Assembly: GCF_900111095.1 (NCBI RefSeq)
Contig: NZ_FOGB01000003.1
Location: 251,645-315,644, forward strand
Reading direction: 5' to 3'
From: Amphritea atlantica
GTDB lineage: Bacteria; Pseudomonadota; Gammaproteobacteria; Pseudomonadales; Balneatricaceae
Length of the DNA stretch: 64,000 nt
The first letter of the stretch is position 1. Each line of letters begins with the position of its first letter. Under the pieces are notes generated by a model, which was not told where the DNA came from, did not search any database, and saw only the letters and a list, made by a program, of their open reading frames with translations. Of the stretch, positions 1 through 8,979 are shown piece by piece. Position numbers and translations under genes: made by a program.

Positions 1-50
1 ACCCCCTGCGTGACAGGCAGGTATTCTAACCAACTGAACTACCACTCCGC
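1..50 (-). tRNA. tRNA-Asp (anticodon GTC), partial
   Basis: On the minus strand a tRNA 5' half begins at 50 with GCGGAGTGGTAGTTCAGTT, followed by the D arm and an anticodon stem-loop whose loop is CTGTCAC (anticodon GTC, Asp). The rest of the molecule lies beyond the left edge, so the T arm and the 3' acceptor strand cannot be checked. Confidence 0.9.
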
Positions 51-51
51 A

Positions 52-132
52 TTGTACGGGACTCGAACCCGCGACCACCAATCCCCACATATGTGCAAGA
101 CAGCAATCGAACCAACTGAACTACCACTCCGC
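52..132 (-). pseudogene. degenerate tRNA-Asp copy
   Basis: The 5' 23 nt (from 132) are identical to the tRNA-Asp that starts at 50, and the T-arm part (GGTCGCGGGTTCGAGTC and the following CCGT) also matches tRNA-Asp. The centre is replaced by unrelated sequence containing the palindrome CACATATGTG, so no normal anticodon stem-loop forms. The 3' acceptor strand is missing: ACAAT follows, then the next tRNA. I read it as a dead or recombined tRNA-Asp between tRNA-Val and the intact tRNA-Asp. Confidence 0.7.
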
Positions 133-165
133 ATGACGGGATTAACCCGCATCACGTCTTCGATC

Positions 166-241
166 TGGTGGGCGTGGAGAGGCTCGAACTCCCGACATTC
201 GCCTTGTAAGGGCGACGCTCTCCCAACTGAGCTACACGCCC
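166..241 (-). tRNA. tRNA-Val (anticodon TAC)
   Basis: A complete 76-nt cloverleaf including an encoded CCA end can be drawn on the minus strand. The acceptor stem GGGCGTG pairs with CACGCCC and the D arm is GCTC/GAGC. The anticodon stem TCGCC/GGCGA holds the loop CTTACAA (TAC, Val). The T stem GGGAG/CTCTC contains one G-U pair. It is first in a Val - broken Asp - Asp array read leftwards. Confidence 0.95.
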
Positions 242-452
242 TCAAATCGAGAGCCGAATTGTAAGGATTTTGCTTGGCATGTCAAACGTTTATCTTAAAA
301 TATTTTCATCATCTATTTGCTTCCCCCCTGCAAGGCAGAAACCATATACCCTGATGTTTTTCACCAACCCGCACTGACTCTGCTACACTCGACACCTATA
401 AAAAGCCTTACCGCGTAACAGGCCTAATATTGCTGTAACGGACCAAACCAAG

Positions 453-1040
453 ATGCCCCAGCCTCTGATTGAAAAAATCGATTCATTTGTAGCAGCAGCG
501 ATTAATCTGCAACTCCGTCAGACTGGACGGCTACCATTAACAATTTATGACCCCGAATGGCCCTCTGAGTGCCATCAGCAGCCCTCAGAGCCGGGCCAGC
601 AAACACCCTGGAAGCCAGTTCTTCAGTCACAGAGCGACAACAGCTGCCATGATATGTTAGACCGGCTGGAGCAGGCATTGGGCTACAGCATCCATGAAGA
701 TCTTCGCCTCTGGTATAGCCGTTATTGGTCTGATCCCCTCCCGGCAACCTCTGAGTGGGGCGAGCTGAGCCTGCTGTTTCTCTGGAGTGAAAAAGATTGT
801 GAGCGTCTTCGCGGGAACCTGATAGGCCACTTGCTGACTAAGCAGAAGCAGAAACAACCTGCTACCCTGTTTTTTGCCTGCACCGAACCTGATGGCGAAA
901 AATTTTTATCTATCAACAACCAGACCGGCGAGATCTGGCTGGAACAACCGGGCAAACAACCCATTATGAAACTAGCTGACTCGCTGGAAGCTTTTCTGGA
1001 AAAACTAACGCCCAAACCGATCCCCGATATGGAGCAATAA
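453..1040 (+). CDS. syd: SecY-interacting protein Syd
   Basis: 195 aa, slightly longer than the 181-aa E. coli protein. The Syd (SUKH-like) fold is recognisable in the central and C-terminal parts, including the stretch DLRLWYSRYWSDPLP and the later WGELSLLFLW. Syd is a cytoplasmic, membrane-associated protein that binds SecY and can affect faulty translocons; that role is family knowledge. The stop is 2 bp before the next start, so it probably forms a two-gene unit with the YajG-like lipoprotein gene. No usual promoter was assigned in the 211-bp gap after the tRNA block. Confidence 0.88.
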   Translation: MPQPLIEKIDSFVAAAINLQLRQTGRLPLTIYDPEWPSECHQQPSEPGQQTPWKPVLQSQSDNSCHDMLDRLEQALGYSIHEDLRLWYSRYWSDPLPATSEWGELSLLFLWSEKDCERLRGNLIGHLLTKQKQKQPATLFFACTEPDGEKFLSINNQTGEIWLEQPGKQPIMKLADSLEAFLEKLTPKPIPDMEQ

Positions 1041-1042
1041 CC

Positions 1043-1615
1043 ATGCGCAAAGTAATAATTACGATCTTTACCAGCATATTCCTGCTGTCAGGGTGCAGTA
1101 CATTCAAGCCCCATCAGGTATCAGTTGAACCCCTACACCCAACGGTAACCGCCCAATCGACTCTGCCTGCTAACCTTCAGATCGAAGTCCAGAGCAAAGA
1201 TATGCGCAACTCGGATGTCATTGGTTACCGCATCAGTCGCTTCAGCGACCGGGCTGAGGTGACTCTCCCCGTCCCGGCCTCTGAAGCGCTGAAGCAGGGA
1301 GCCCGGGTGGCGATCGTCAAGCTGGGTGCCATACCTGCACCATCGGCCGATACCAAACTCACAGTGGAACTGACTCACCTGGAATACAATGCGACTCAGA
1401 GCGCGCTACAGTCCGTGAAACTGAACGCCACCATTAAAGTAACTGCCGAGAAAAACAGTGAGTTTCTGAGCGGAAATTACAGCACGGAGAAAGAGTATCA
1501 GTATGCAACCACTCCCTCTCTGGCGGATAATCAGAAAATGGTCAACGAAATCCTGCTGATGACTATCAGCCGGGCATTTAATGACACCAAACTAGTCAAT
1601 TTCCTGGCCCGGTAA
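1043..1615 (+). CDS. YajG family lipoprotein
   Basis: 190 aa with a lipoprotein signal: positively charged MRK start, hydrophobic core, and lipobox LLSGC with the lipidated Cys at residue 18. The mature part has the YajG pattern, including RNSDVIGYRISR near residue 55 and a repeated beta-strand layout. YajG proteins are outer-membrane lipoproteins of poorly known function. The start lies 2 bp after the syd stop, suggesting translational coupling. It converges with the glycosylase-like gene whose stop is 6 bp away. Confidence 0.85.
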   Translation: MRKVIITIFTSIFLLSGCSTFKPHQVSVEPLHPTVTAQSTLPANLQIEVQSKDMRNSDVIGYRISRFSDRAEVTLPVPASEALKQGARVAIVKLGAIPAPSADTKLTVELTHLEYNATQSALQSVKLNATIKVTAEKNSEFLSGNYSTEKEYQYATTPSLADNQKMVNEILLMTISRAFNDTKLVNFLAR

Positions 1616-1621
1616 GACCGC

Positions 1622-2290
1622 TCACCAGCCTACCGTATAGGACAACAGCCGGCTGATCTGCGCCATCGGCCGGCCCGACTCCTGCTGCCACTGATTGAAA
1701 CAGTCCTGCACTTTTTGCAGATCCCGCTGTGCTGTGGGCGCTTTATCAATAATATCCTGAGCCTTAAGCGCCGCAACAACATCATCGGTCAGAATAAAGG
1801 TATCTTTTCCAATCTGACGCAAAAAATAAGCGCCTGACTTCCCTCCCAACTGCTGCCCCTGCTTCTTCAGCAATTGCCATAACCCGATAATATTGGTCAC
1901 TGGCCAGTCCGCAATAAAATTAGCAAAGCTGCCATGTTGCGCCGCCAGCTCAGTCACCATCATCGCATTTGTACGCACCGATTTAATCTTTCCCCAGTGT
2001 CGGATAATCTGATCATTCTGCATCAGGTTCTCCAACTGATCATCGCTCATCAAAACAATCTTATCGGGATCAAAACCATAGAAAGCCTGCTCAAACGCTG
2101 GCCACTTTGCATCAACTACCGAATGCTTGATCCCTGCACGAAAGACCCGCAGGCAGATTTGCGATAACAACCGGTCATCCCCCATCGCCCTGAGCTCTTC
2201 GGCAGATTTGACCTGTGGCAGCAGCGCTTCAACATCCTGGCCGGCTTTATGGGCCTCCACATGCTCATAGAGCCATTTAAAAGACTTCAC
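1622..2290 (-). CDS. DNA-3-methyladenine glycosylase I-like (Tag family)
   Basis: 222 aa. The helix-hairpin-helix glycosylase fold of the Tag family is recognisable: the segment AKWPAFEQAFYGFDPDKI, then NDQIIRHWGKIKSVRTNA, and a C-terminal SGAYFLRQIGKDTFILTDDV. The N-terminal zinc-snap cysteines and histidines typical of E. coli Tag are not evident, so this is a divergent member. The expected role is excision of alkylated adenine, but the true substrate is unknown. The gene sits 3 bp downstream of msrB on the same strand, so the two are probably cotranscribed: a DNA-repair and a protein-repair enzyme together. Confidence 0.78.
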   Translation of the reverse strand: MKSFKWLYEHVEAHKAGQDVEALLPQVKSAEELRAMGDDRLLSQICLRVFRAGIKHSVVDAKWPAFEQAFYGFDPDKIVLMSDDQLENLMQNDQIIRHWGKIKSVRTNAMMVTELAAQHGSFANFIADWPVTNIIGLWQLLKKQGQQLGGKSGAYFLRQIGKDTFILTDDVVAALKAQDIIDKAPTAQRDLQKVQDCFNQWQQESGRPMAQISRLLSYTVGW

Positions 2291-2293
2291 CAG

Positions 2294-2704
2294 TCAGTCC
2301 TCCTCTGAGTGAAAATCGATAGCAACTGAATTGATACAGTAACGCATACCGGTGGCGGTTGGCCCATCGGGAAACAGATGCCCAAGATGCGCACCACAGT
2401 TGCTACACACCACCTCGGTGCGGATCATCCCGTGCGAGGTATCCTGGTTTTCGGTAATATTCTCAGCCACGGCAGGGGCATCAAAACTGGGCCAGCCACA
2501 TCCGGCATCAAACTTATTATCACTGTTGAATAACTGCTCCCCACAGGCGATACAATGATACTTTCCATCCCTGAAAAACTGATCATACTCGCCAGTGCCT
2601 GGCCGCTCAGTACCTTTCTGCCGACAGACATAATATTGCTCTGGCGTCAGTTGATCACGCCACTCAGATTCAGTCTTTTTCACTTTAAAATCATCACCAG
2701 CCAT
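2294..2704 (-). CDS. msrB: peptide-methionine (R)-S-oxide reductase MsrB
   Basis: 136 aa from the chosen start [10 protein letters not shown], which has GGAG 7 nt upstream; an upstream in-frame ATG would add 18 unconserved residues. The protein reduces methionine-R-sulfoxide in damaged proteins. Visible features are two zinc CxxC pairs (CIAC and CSNC), the GCGWPSFD segment, and [11 protein letters not shown] carrying the catalytic Cys. It is cytoplasmic, with no signal peptide. It leads a minus-strand pair with the Tag-like gene and is divergent from alaA. Confidence 0.93.
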   Translation of the reverse strand: MAGDDFKVKKTESEWRDQLTPEQYYVCRQKGTERPGTGEYDQFFRDGKYHCIACGEQLFNSDNKFDAGCGWPSFDAPAVAENITENQDTSHGMIRTEVVCSNCGAHLGHLFPDGPTATGMRYCINSVAIDFHSEED

Positions 2705-2867
2705 AAGAAACTCCGATACAGAAAGGTAAAACAAAAAGATCGATCTGTTACTGTGCAACTTCTGTGAAACAGCGTATTATTCCGGGCCTTCAGTAAGCGG
2801 TTACACAGTAACAATATGCCCCGTACTGATAATAGAATATTACAGGACACCACTACAGGATTAATCC

Positions 2868-4085
2868 ATGTCCGTTATCAGAAAATCAAATAAACTGATC
2901 AACGTCTGCTATGACATCCGTGGTCCCGTCCTTCAGGAAGCCAAACGTCTTGAGGAAGAGGGCCAACGCATTATAAAACTGAATATCGGCAACCCTGCCC
3001 CGTTTGGTTTTGATGCGCCGGAAGAGATTGTTCAGGACGTTATTTACAACCTGCCTTCAGCACAGGGCTATTGTGATTCCAAAGGGCTGTTTTCCGCCCG
3101 CAAAGCGGTGATGCAGGAGTGCCAGAAAAACGGTATCCGTAATGTCGCCATTGAAGATATTTATCTGGGCAACGGCGTCAGCGAACTGATTGTTATGGCG
3201 ACGCAGGGCCTGCTGAACGATAACGATGAGCTATTAATCCCAGCCCCCGACTATCCACTCTGGACCGCCGCAGCCAGCCTCGCTGGCGGTAATCCGGTTC
3301 ATTACCTCTGCAATGAAGAGAAAGGCTGGACTCCGGACATTGATGATATCCGCAGCAAAATCACCGAACGCACCAAAGGGATTGTGGTTATCAACCCGAA
3401 CAACCCCACCGGGGCAGTCTACCCGGAAGCGGTTTTACGCCAGATTATTGCGCTGGCAGAAGAGTTTGGTCTGATCATTTTTGCGGACGAGATCTACGAT
3501 AAGATAACTTACAACGGCGCCCGGCATATCCCGATGGCCTCGCTGAGCGATGATGTTCTCTGCATCACCTTTAACGGATTATCCAAGGCCTACCGGGCCG
3601 CTGGCTTCCGCTCCGGCTGGATGGTACTGACCGGCCCTAAGCATCACGCCCGCGATTATATTGAAGGTCTGGAGATGCTCGCCAGTATGCGCCTCTGCGC
3701 TAACGTGCCAGCCCAGCATGCGATCCAGACAGCGCTGGGGGGATACCAGAGCATTAACGAACTGACAGTGCCCGGTGGACGCCTGCACGATCAGTGTCAG
3801 CTTGCCTGGCAGAAGCTCAACGACATTCCCGGCGTCTCCTGCGTTAAACCTCAGGGGGCCCTCTACCTGTTTGCCAGACTTGACCCGGAGATCTATCCGA
3901 TTAAAAACGATGAAAAGCTGGCGCTGGATCTGCTGCAGCAGCAGAAGGTACTGATTGTTCAGGGCAGTGGTTTTAATGTCCCGGACACCCAGCACTTCCG
4001 TCTGGTATTCCTGCCACGGGAAGATGAGCTCTGCGAAGCCATCGATCGTATTGCGGTGTTTCTGAAAAACTACTCACAGGAATAA
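2868..4085 (+). CDS. alaA: alanine-synthesising aminotransferase AlaA
   Basis: 405 aa, the same length as E. coli AlaA (YfbQ), and similar along its whole length. It is a fold-type I PLP aminotransferase making alanine from pyruvate and glutamate. The PLP-binding Asp is in FADEIYDK (about residue 207), the Schiff-base Lys in NGLSKAYRAAGFRSGWM (about residue 240), and NPNNPTGAVY is near 177. The unit looks monocistronic: a rho-independent terminator follows 9 bp after the stop. Confidence 0.93.
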   Translation: MSVIRKSNKLINVCYDIRGPVLQEAKRLEEEGQRIIKLNIGNPAPFGFDAPEEIVQDVIYNLPSAQGYCDSKGLFSARKAVMQECQKNGIRNVAIEDIYLGNGVSELIVMATQGLLNDNDELLIPAPDYPLWTAAASLAGGNPVHYLCNEEKGWTPDIDDIRSKITERTKGIVVINPNNPTGAVYPEAVLRQIIALAEEFGLIIFADEIYDKITYNGARHIPMASLSDDVLCITFNGLSKAYRAAGFRSGWMVLTGPKHHARDYIEGLEMLASMRLCANVPAQHAIQTALGGYQSINELTVPGGRLHDQCQLAWQKLNDIPGVSCVKPQGALYLFARLDPEIYPIKNDEKLALDLLQQQKVLIVQGSGFNVPDTQHFRLVFLPREDELCEAIDRIAVFLKNYSQE

Positions 4086-4093
4086 CCCTTTTC

Positions 4094-4120
4094 AAAAGCG
4101 ATCAGATGATCGCTTTTTTT
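4094..4120 (+). terminator. rho-independent terminator after alaA
   Basis: Stem AAAAGCGATC / GATCGCTTTT with a 4-nt loop, running directly into a run of T. Confidence 0.9.
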
Positions 4121-4310
4121 ATTTCTGAATCAGGCTCTATACTTAGTCACCTTTCTGTTATAAAACAGACATATAATCTGGCGGCGTTACAGCTTTCCAG
4201 TGCGAAGGAAGATCTGAATAGGTTTAATTGATTCTGTGTTGTTAATGAACAGCCAGAGGCACGAACTGGTCGCATCCTCCTTAACAATAACTCACTCTCG
4301 CGGAATCAGT

Positions 4311-4679
4311 ATGTTTATTAAGATCAAGAAAAATTGCGGTATCTACATGGAACACAACGGCATGGAAAAAAACCATATCATGCCAGTCACCAGTAACTTT
4401 CTGATCAATCTGGGTCATGCAGCAGAAATCTCTTTCTACACCATCAAAGAGACCAAGACCCGCTTCGATCTTGAAAACCACCAGATCACCGTGCCACCAC
4501 ACACCCGAGTTATCCATCTACAGATGGCTTATCGCTATTCCAGCACAAAAGAGAAGATCGGTGATGCCAAAGGCAGCGTTGTTGAACGCAACTTTTACAA
4601 GTTCTACTTCAAGCCTGAAGAGATGGGACAGTACGAAGAGCTTCGCTCCCATATCGAAAAACACGTACTCAACCTCTGA
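4311..4679 (+). CDS. hypothetical protein
   Basis: 122 aa from the start MFIKIKKNCGIY, with GGAA upstream; a longer start at 4236 would add 25 unlikely residues. I do not recognise the family. The protein is soluble, basic and beta-rich in look, with no signal peptide, transmembrane segment or cysteine motif. The C-terminal half is charged (EEMGQYEELRSHIEKHV) and probably helical. It stands alone between the alaA terminator and the HDOD gene. Confidence 0.6.
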   Translation: MFIKIKKNCGIYMEHNGMEKNHIMPVTSNFLINLGHAAEISFYTIKETKTRFDLENHQITVPPHTRVIHLQMAYRYSSTKEKIGDAKGSVVERNFYKFYFKPEEMGQYEELRSHIEKHVLNL

Positions 4680-4847
4680 TCCCACCAACCGATTCGGTAG
4701 CAGGAATAGTTCTACCGGATCGGCACCTCCCATAGTGAGATCCATTGTTATTGCAAAATGACAACTTCCACCTGATTCTGAAAGCATTGTTACTCAGTTC
4801 GTCAGATAACAGAATTGCTGTTATTCCGAACTCAAGAGGATGAGGCT

Positions 4848-5672
4848 ATGGAAGTCAGTGAGCTATTGCAACAAACCCATAAACTGCCAAATGTTCCCGA
4901 CGTCGTACGCGAACTAATTCTGCAACTTAACAACCCCAAAGCCGATTACGGCGTTATCGCGGAAAAAGTGATCCATGATCAGACGCTGTCGCTGAAGCTT
5001 CTGCGCCTGGTTAACTCGGCACACTTTGGCCTGAGTCGAAAAGTAACGTCAATCAATGAAGCTATCATCATGCTGGGCATGGCGCAGCTGAAAACGATGG
5101 TGATCGCCTCTGGTTTTGCCGGCTCGGTGAAACAGGTTGAAGGTCTTGATATCAAGCAGTTCTGGGCTGAATCCTTTCAGGTGGCGGCACTGGCTAAATG
5201 GCTGGCAGAAAAGAGCACTGCTGTGGATCCCGATACTGCGTTTACTGTGGGTCTGATCCATAATATTGGCCGGTTGCTGCTGCATCTGACCAAACCAAAA
5301 CTCGCCGAAGCAATACAGAAACTGGTTGATGAAACCGACTGCGATCGCTCTGAAGCAGAGAGAGTGAGGCTGAACTTCACCACAGCAGAAGCCGGCGAAG
5401 CACTGTTGCGCTACTGGCAGTTCCCCGCCAGCCTGAGCGAAGCGGTGCGTTACCACAAACAGCCTTTCGACGCCGATCCCCCTACTCCTTTGAGTGCGAT
5501 TGTGAATATCGCCTGCTATATCAACACCTGCATGCGTAAAAAGCTAACCACCGAAGAGGTGATTGCGATGTTCCCTGCCGCAGAAGCCGAGCTGGCGGGA
5601 TTACCCCCGCATAGCGCATCAATCTCAGAAGACGCGATGCAGTTGCAATCAGGCCTTGAGGTGCTGATATAA
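4848..5672 (+). CDS. HDOD domain protein
   Basis: 274 aa from MEVSELLQQTHKLPNVPDVV, chosen because GAGG lies just upstream; an upstream ATG adds 11 poor residues. The HDOD fold (an HD-related output domain lacking the phosphohydrolase metal site) covers nearly the whole protein: LPNVPDVVRELILQLNNP, the SLKLLRLVNSAHFGL helix, and TAFTVGLIHNIGRLLL, where the usual HD pair is changed. HDOD proteins act in signal transduction, often with c-di-GMP or chemotaxis systems, but no partner domain or neighbour shows its input. A shared terminator separates it from the convergent exonuclease gene. Confidence 0.87.
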   Translation: MEVSELLQQTHKLPNVPDVVRELILQLNNPKADYGVIAEKVIHDQTLSLKLLRLVNSAHFGLSRKVTSINEAIIMLGMAQLKTMVIASGFAGSVKQVEGLDIKQFWAESFQVAALAKWLAEKSTAVDPDTAFTVGLIHNIGRLLLHLTKPKLAEAIQKLVDETDCDRSEAERVRLNFTTAEAGEALLRYWQFPASLSEAVRYHKQPFDADPPTPLSAIVNIACYINTCMRKKLTTEEVIAMFPAAEAELAGLPPHSASISEDAMQLQSGLEVLI

Positions 5673-5711
5673 GGAACAGGGATAAAACGGTAGCCAGTGT
5701 TTCAGGCACAC

Positions 5712-5739
5712 AAAAAAGGCAACCCGATGGTTGCCTTTT
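5712..5739. terminator. bidirectional terminator
   Basis: Stem AAAAGGCAACC / GGTTGCCTTTT with loop CGAT. The A and T tracts on the two sides suit termination of both the HDOD gene and the convergent exonuclease gene. Confidence 0.85.
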
Positions 5740-5768
5740 GACAAGCGACTCAGCTGAGGACAGAAGCG

Positions 5769-6245
5769 TTATTCCTGAAACCGCACACTGTGAACCGCTT
5801 GTAATATATGATCGACATCACTCATCGCCCGGTGCTGGCGCAACTGCGCCTTACTGATAAACTGATACTGAATCATCTCTTCAGGGCTGAGCAATTCTCG
5901 CAATCCCACTAAGCGAAACGCCATTTTCTGTCCCGCAGCAACAAACAGACGCTTAAGCCAGAAATAATCAAATTCCCAGGCATCACTAATAACGTCACAC
6001 CCCTGCAATGCTGCATTCAGTCGATTGCAGGCAGTTTCAGCACTCACCCCTTGCTGACGCAGCTCAGTACGACACAGACTATGTATCTCTTCGGCAAACT
6101 CATCCCAGAAGGTCCAGCCAGGAACTGAATCCGGGTTGATCAAAAAACTATCGCTCTCATCAGCAGTACTTTTCCAGGCAACTTCAATAGGATAGGAGTC
6201 CGGCCCCAGACCACTCGCCTCCAGATCCAGGCAGATCAGATTCAT
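5769..6245 (-). CDS. DnaQ-like DEDDh 3'-5' exonuclease family protein
   Basis: 158 aa. Exo motif I is LDLEASGL at the N-terminus (Asp and Glu), motif II lies around DAWEFDYFWLKRL near residue 90, and motif III is HRAMSDVDHIL near the C-terminus with the DEDDh His and Asp. These suggest a metal-dependent 3'-5' exonuclease acting on DNA or RNA. It is single-domain and shorter than DNA polymerase III epsilon, so it is not a replicative proofreading subunit. The methyltransferase gene lies 42 bp upstream on the same strand. Confidence 0.8.
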   Translation of the reverse strand: MNLICLDLEASGLGPDSYPIEVAWKSTADESDSFLINPDSVPGWTFWDEFAEEIHSLCRTELRQQGVSAETACNRLNAALQGCDVISDAWEFDYFWLKRLFVAAGQKMAFRLVGLRELLSPEEMIQYQFISKAQLRQHRAMSDVDHILQAVHSVRFQE

Positions 6246-6287
6246 AACATTCCCGCTTTAAACACACTTTACTTTCAGACTGTTCAG

Positions 6288-7208
6288 TCAGTCTTTTTTA
6301 AATAACAAAACCTTCAGCGATTGCTCTGGATCCTGATCCGGAAAGTCATCCGGATTTGCAATACGTTCACAAAAACTAAACTCAGGACAACAATCCTTAA
6401 CCAGCTGCATAAGGAAGTCACTACCCAATTGAGGGTAGTTAAGACACAACAACACTTCACCTTTATCAGCGGTCAGATCAGGCAGACGCCTCAGTACTTT
6501 TCGATAATCATCGGTGGCAACAAAACTGCCTCGCTGAAAACTTGGGGGATCAATAATCACCAGATCGTATGGTCCCTCTCGCCTGAGTTTACCCCAGGAA
6601 CGAAACAGGTCATGGCCTAAAAACTTCACCCGCTCCACAGACAACTGATTAAGACAATGATTTTGTCGTCCGCTACTGAGTGCGCCACGACTCATATCCA
6701 GGTTAATAACGCCATCGGCTCCACCGGCCATAGCCGCAACCGAGAAACCACAGGTATAGGAGAACAGATTCAGAACCCGCTTGCCCAGGCTGTTTTGCTT
6801 AACCCAGCGACGCCCCTCACGCATATCCAGAAACAGACCACTGTTCTGGTTTTTTAATGGCTGCACAACATACTTCAGCCCCAGCTCAGTCACCGTCAAC
6901 CCCTGATCCAGCGCCTCATCCCCGGTATTCCACAGTACCTCGATACTATTTTCCCGTCGATAGCGGTGCTGGACCACCAGCGCATCGGGTTTAAAGGGAC
7001 TTTGCAACTGTTGAAAATAGCAATTCAGCGTCTCAATCAACTCAGCCGGATGCTCGCTGAATAAGCGGATTATCGCGACCGGAGGCAACAGATCGATGAC
7101 CAGTTGCTCATATCCGGGGTAACAGCGACCCCGGCCGTGAAACAACCGCCTGACCTCCCCCGCAGACAGATCGAGCTGCGTGGAGATAGAATCAAAAATT
7201 TCCTGCAT
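6288..7208 (-). CDS. class I SAM-dependent methyltransferase, RlmI/RlmK-like
   Basis: 306 aa from MQEIFDSISTQLD, preceded by GGCGGA; an upstream in-frame start adds 31 doubtful residues. The core holds QNSGLFLDMREGRRWV, then the SAM-binding VLNLFSYTCGFSVAAMAGGA, then the NPPF-like motif IIDPPSF. This pattern matches the RlmI/RlmK rRNA cytosine or guanine methyltransferases. The N-terminal PUA/EEHEE part is short and divergent, so the target base is unclear. It may be cotranscribed with the exonuclease gene and is divergent from htpX. Confidence 0.8.
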   Translation of the reverse strand: MQEIFDSISTQLDLSAGEVRRLFHGRGRCYPGYEQLVIDLLPPVAIIRLFSEHPAELIETLNCYFQQLQSPFKPDALVVQHRYRRENSIEVLWNTGDEALDQGLTVTELGLKYVVQPLKNQNSGLFLDMREGRRWVKQNSLGKRVLNLFSYTCGFSVAAMAGGADGVINLDMSRGALSSGRQNHCLNQLSVERVKFLGHDLFRSWGKLRREGPYDLVIIDPPSFQRGSFVATDDYRKVLRRLPDLTADKGEVLLCLNYPQLGSDFLMQLVKDCCPEFSFCERIANPDDFPDQDPEQSLKVLLFKKD

Positions 7209-7370
7209 CCGAGATCCGCCGAGGTACATTTTACGTAAAAAAGTCGCGATTATAGAGACGCACAGACGACAGGGCCAGTTATTTATCCTCCCAATCAGCA
7301 AAGTGGTTGAAACTATTTCCCTTCGCCTATATCTATATCATCAACTTAATTAATAAGAGCTAACTGAATC

Positions 7371-8255
7371 ATGATGCGAATCGGTCTTTTCCTGTTAACC
7401 AACATTGCAGTCATAGCACTTGCCAGTGTGACCCTCAGTTTCTTTGGTGTGGGATCAATGCTACAGGCAAACGGTGTCAATCTTGATCTGGGTAATCTGC
7501 TGATCTTCTGTGCCGTGTTTGGTTTTGCGGGCTCTTTTGTATCGCTGTTTTTATCTAAGTTCATGGCAAAAAACAGCACCGGAACTGAAGTGATCACTCA
7601 GGCACGCAGTGCTGATGAACAGTGGCTGCTGGACACCGTTAAAGAGCTGGCCGATCAGGCCGGTATTGGCATGCCGGAAGTGGGTATCTTCCCAGCCCAA
7701 CAGGCCAACGCTTTCGCCACCGGCTGGAATAAAAACGATGCTCTGGTTGCCGTCAGTCTGGGATTGCTGCAGCGCTTTCGCCGGGAGGAGATCAGAGCCG
7801 TTCTGGCACACGAGATAGGCCATGTTGCCAATGGCGATATGGTTACCCTCACCCTGATTCAGGGCGTCGTCAATACTTTCGTAATGTTCTTTGCGCGCAT
7901 CATCGGTCATTTTGTCGACCGGGCAATCCTGAAAAATGAACAGGGTCACGGCATTGGCTATTTCATTACAACAATTGTCGCTGAAATAGTGCTGGGCATC
8001 CTGGCCTCAACCATTGTTGCCTGGTTCAGCCGTCGAAGAGAGTACCGGGCGGATGAGATGGGAGCGCAGCTGGCCAGCCCGCATGCCATGATCGGAGCCC
8101 TGCAACGTCTGAAAGCCGAATATAATGTGCCTGATCAGATGCCGGAAACGCTCACTGCATTTGGTATCAGCAGCCATCTTAAAGGGGGGCTGATGGCGTT
8201 ACTGGCAACCCACCCTCCCCTGGATGACCGTATTGCCGCCCTGCAAAAGCGCTAA
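7371..8255 (+). CDS. htpX: membrane protease HtpX
   Basis: 294 aa, close to the 293-aa E. coli enzyme and starting with the same MMRI. It is an inner-membrane zinc metalloprotease for quality control of membrane proteins. Two N-terminal transmembrane segments (residues 4-26 and 40-62) precede the zinc motif HEIGH at 147-151. Two further hydrophobic segments follow, and the third zinc ligand is probably the Glu in REYRADE. Heat or envelope-stress control is typical of the family, but no stress promoter was assigned. A terminator follows. Confidence 0.95.
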   Translation: MMRIGLFLLTNIAVIALASVTLSFFGVGSMLQANGVNLDLGNLLIFCAVFGFAGSFVSLFLSKFMAKNSTGTEVITQARSADEQWLLDTVKELADQAGIGMPEVGIFPAQQANAFATGWNKNDALVAVSLGLLQRFRREEIRAVLAHEIGHVANGDMVTLTLIQGVVNTFVMFFARIIGHFVDRAILKNEQGHGIGYFITTIVAEIVLGILASTIVAWFSRRREYRADEMGAQLASPHAMIGALQRLKAEYNVPDQMPETLTAFGISSHLKGGLMALLATHPPLDDRIAALQKR

Positions 8256-8282
8256 CCCGTTCAGCTAAAAACCACCTGCCAT

Positions 8283-8307
8283 ACGCCCCACATGGGGCGT
8301 TTTTTTG
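8283..8307 (+). terminator. rho-independent terminator after htpX
   Basis: Stem ACGCCCC / GGGGCGT, loop ACAT, followed by seven T. Confidence 0.92.
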
Positions 8308-8595
8308 TCATAACACAACCACCACCATCACCCCCTTGCTGCGCCCCTGGCATCCTGCCAGCTTAAATGATTCTTTAGCATTCTTTATGCCTTTTACCAT
8401 CTTTTCTTTCTTCAAAAATATTCATATAAACAATCGTTTGATATATAAAAATTCATTTTACGCCTGCGAATCTTGTCCCATAATCTGGTTAGACGCGAAC
8501 CTGCAGGGCAGGCGGGTTTGATCATGTAATTAATCAGTATTGGCTAATTCTGATAAGCACTATCTAAAGCCAACTTGCATGTGAAGAGCGGAGCC
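8308..8595. other. AT-rich intergenic region
   Basis: No gene is supported here. An open frame at 8336-8521 has no ribosome binding site and no recognisable protein. The AT-rich stretch at 8385-8470 may hold the promoter of the small gene at 8596, but I could not single out a convincing -35/-10 pair. Confidence 0.4.
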
Positions 8596-8781
8596 ATGAC
8601 AGAGAAAGAAAAACAAGACACAGAACTTCTCGATCTAGCAGATGACTGGGAAGATGATGAGATTGAGATCGATGCTAAAGAGAAAAAGTATTGCTGTGAT
8701 GCTGAGAAAAGAAGACGTATAGAGCTACTCATGGAACAACGCAGACTCGAACGCGAACTACGTGAATTCTACGACGACTAA
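8596..8781 (+). CDS. small charged protein, PA3496-like
   Basis: 61 aa from MTEKEKQDTELL, with GGAG 6 nt upstream. The N-terminal half is very acidic (DDWEDDEIEID) and the C-terminal half is basic and helical (EKRRRIELLMEQRRLERELREFYDD). The layout matches the small PA3496 family of putative envelope-integrity proteins, of unknown mechanism. A second gene of the same design lies 200 bp downstream. A terminator overlaps the stop codon. Confidence 0.65.
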   Translation: MTEKEKQDTELLDLADDWEDDEIEIDAKEKKYCCDAEKRRRIELLMEQRRLERELREFYDD

Positions 8782-8803
8782 GGGCAGCATCCGCTGCCCT
8801 TTT
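8781..8803 (+). terminator. rho-independent terminator
   Basis: Stem AGGGCAGC / GCTGCCCT, loop ATCC, short T tract; the stem begins at the last base of the stop codon. Confidence 0.85.
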
Positions 8804-8979
8804 CAGTTTCTCTGTTGCCCCACCATCCCCCATTCACATCGCCTCGATACTCGCCAGCGGCAAACACATCTCCGCATGTAATATCCCTGTTAACAAAGCT
8901 TAATAGGGACGTCACGCTATCGTCACCCTTAAAGGTTTTTATTTACCCATCATAAAAAACGCAACCCGGGTAACTATCG

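Noticed and set aside
10-264. Open frames on both strands at the left edge
   Set aside because: They lie over tRNA-Val, the broken tRNA-Asp and tRNA-Asp.
8336-8521. 61-codon frame after htpX
   Set aside because: AT-rich translation product without ribosome site or known domain.
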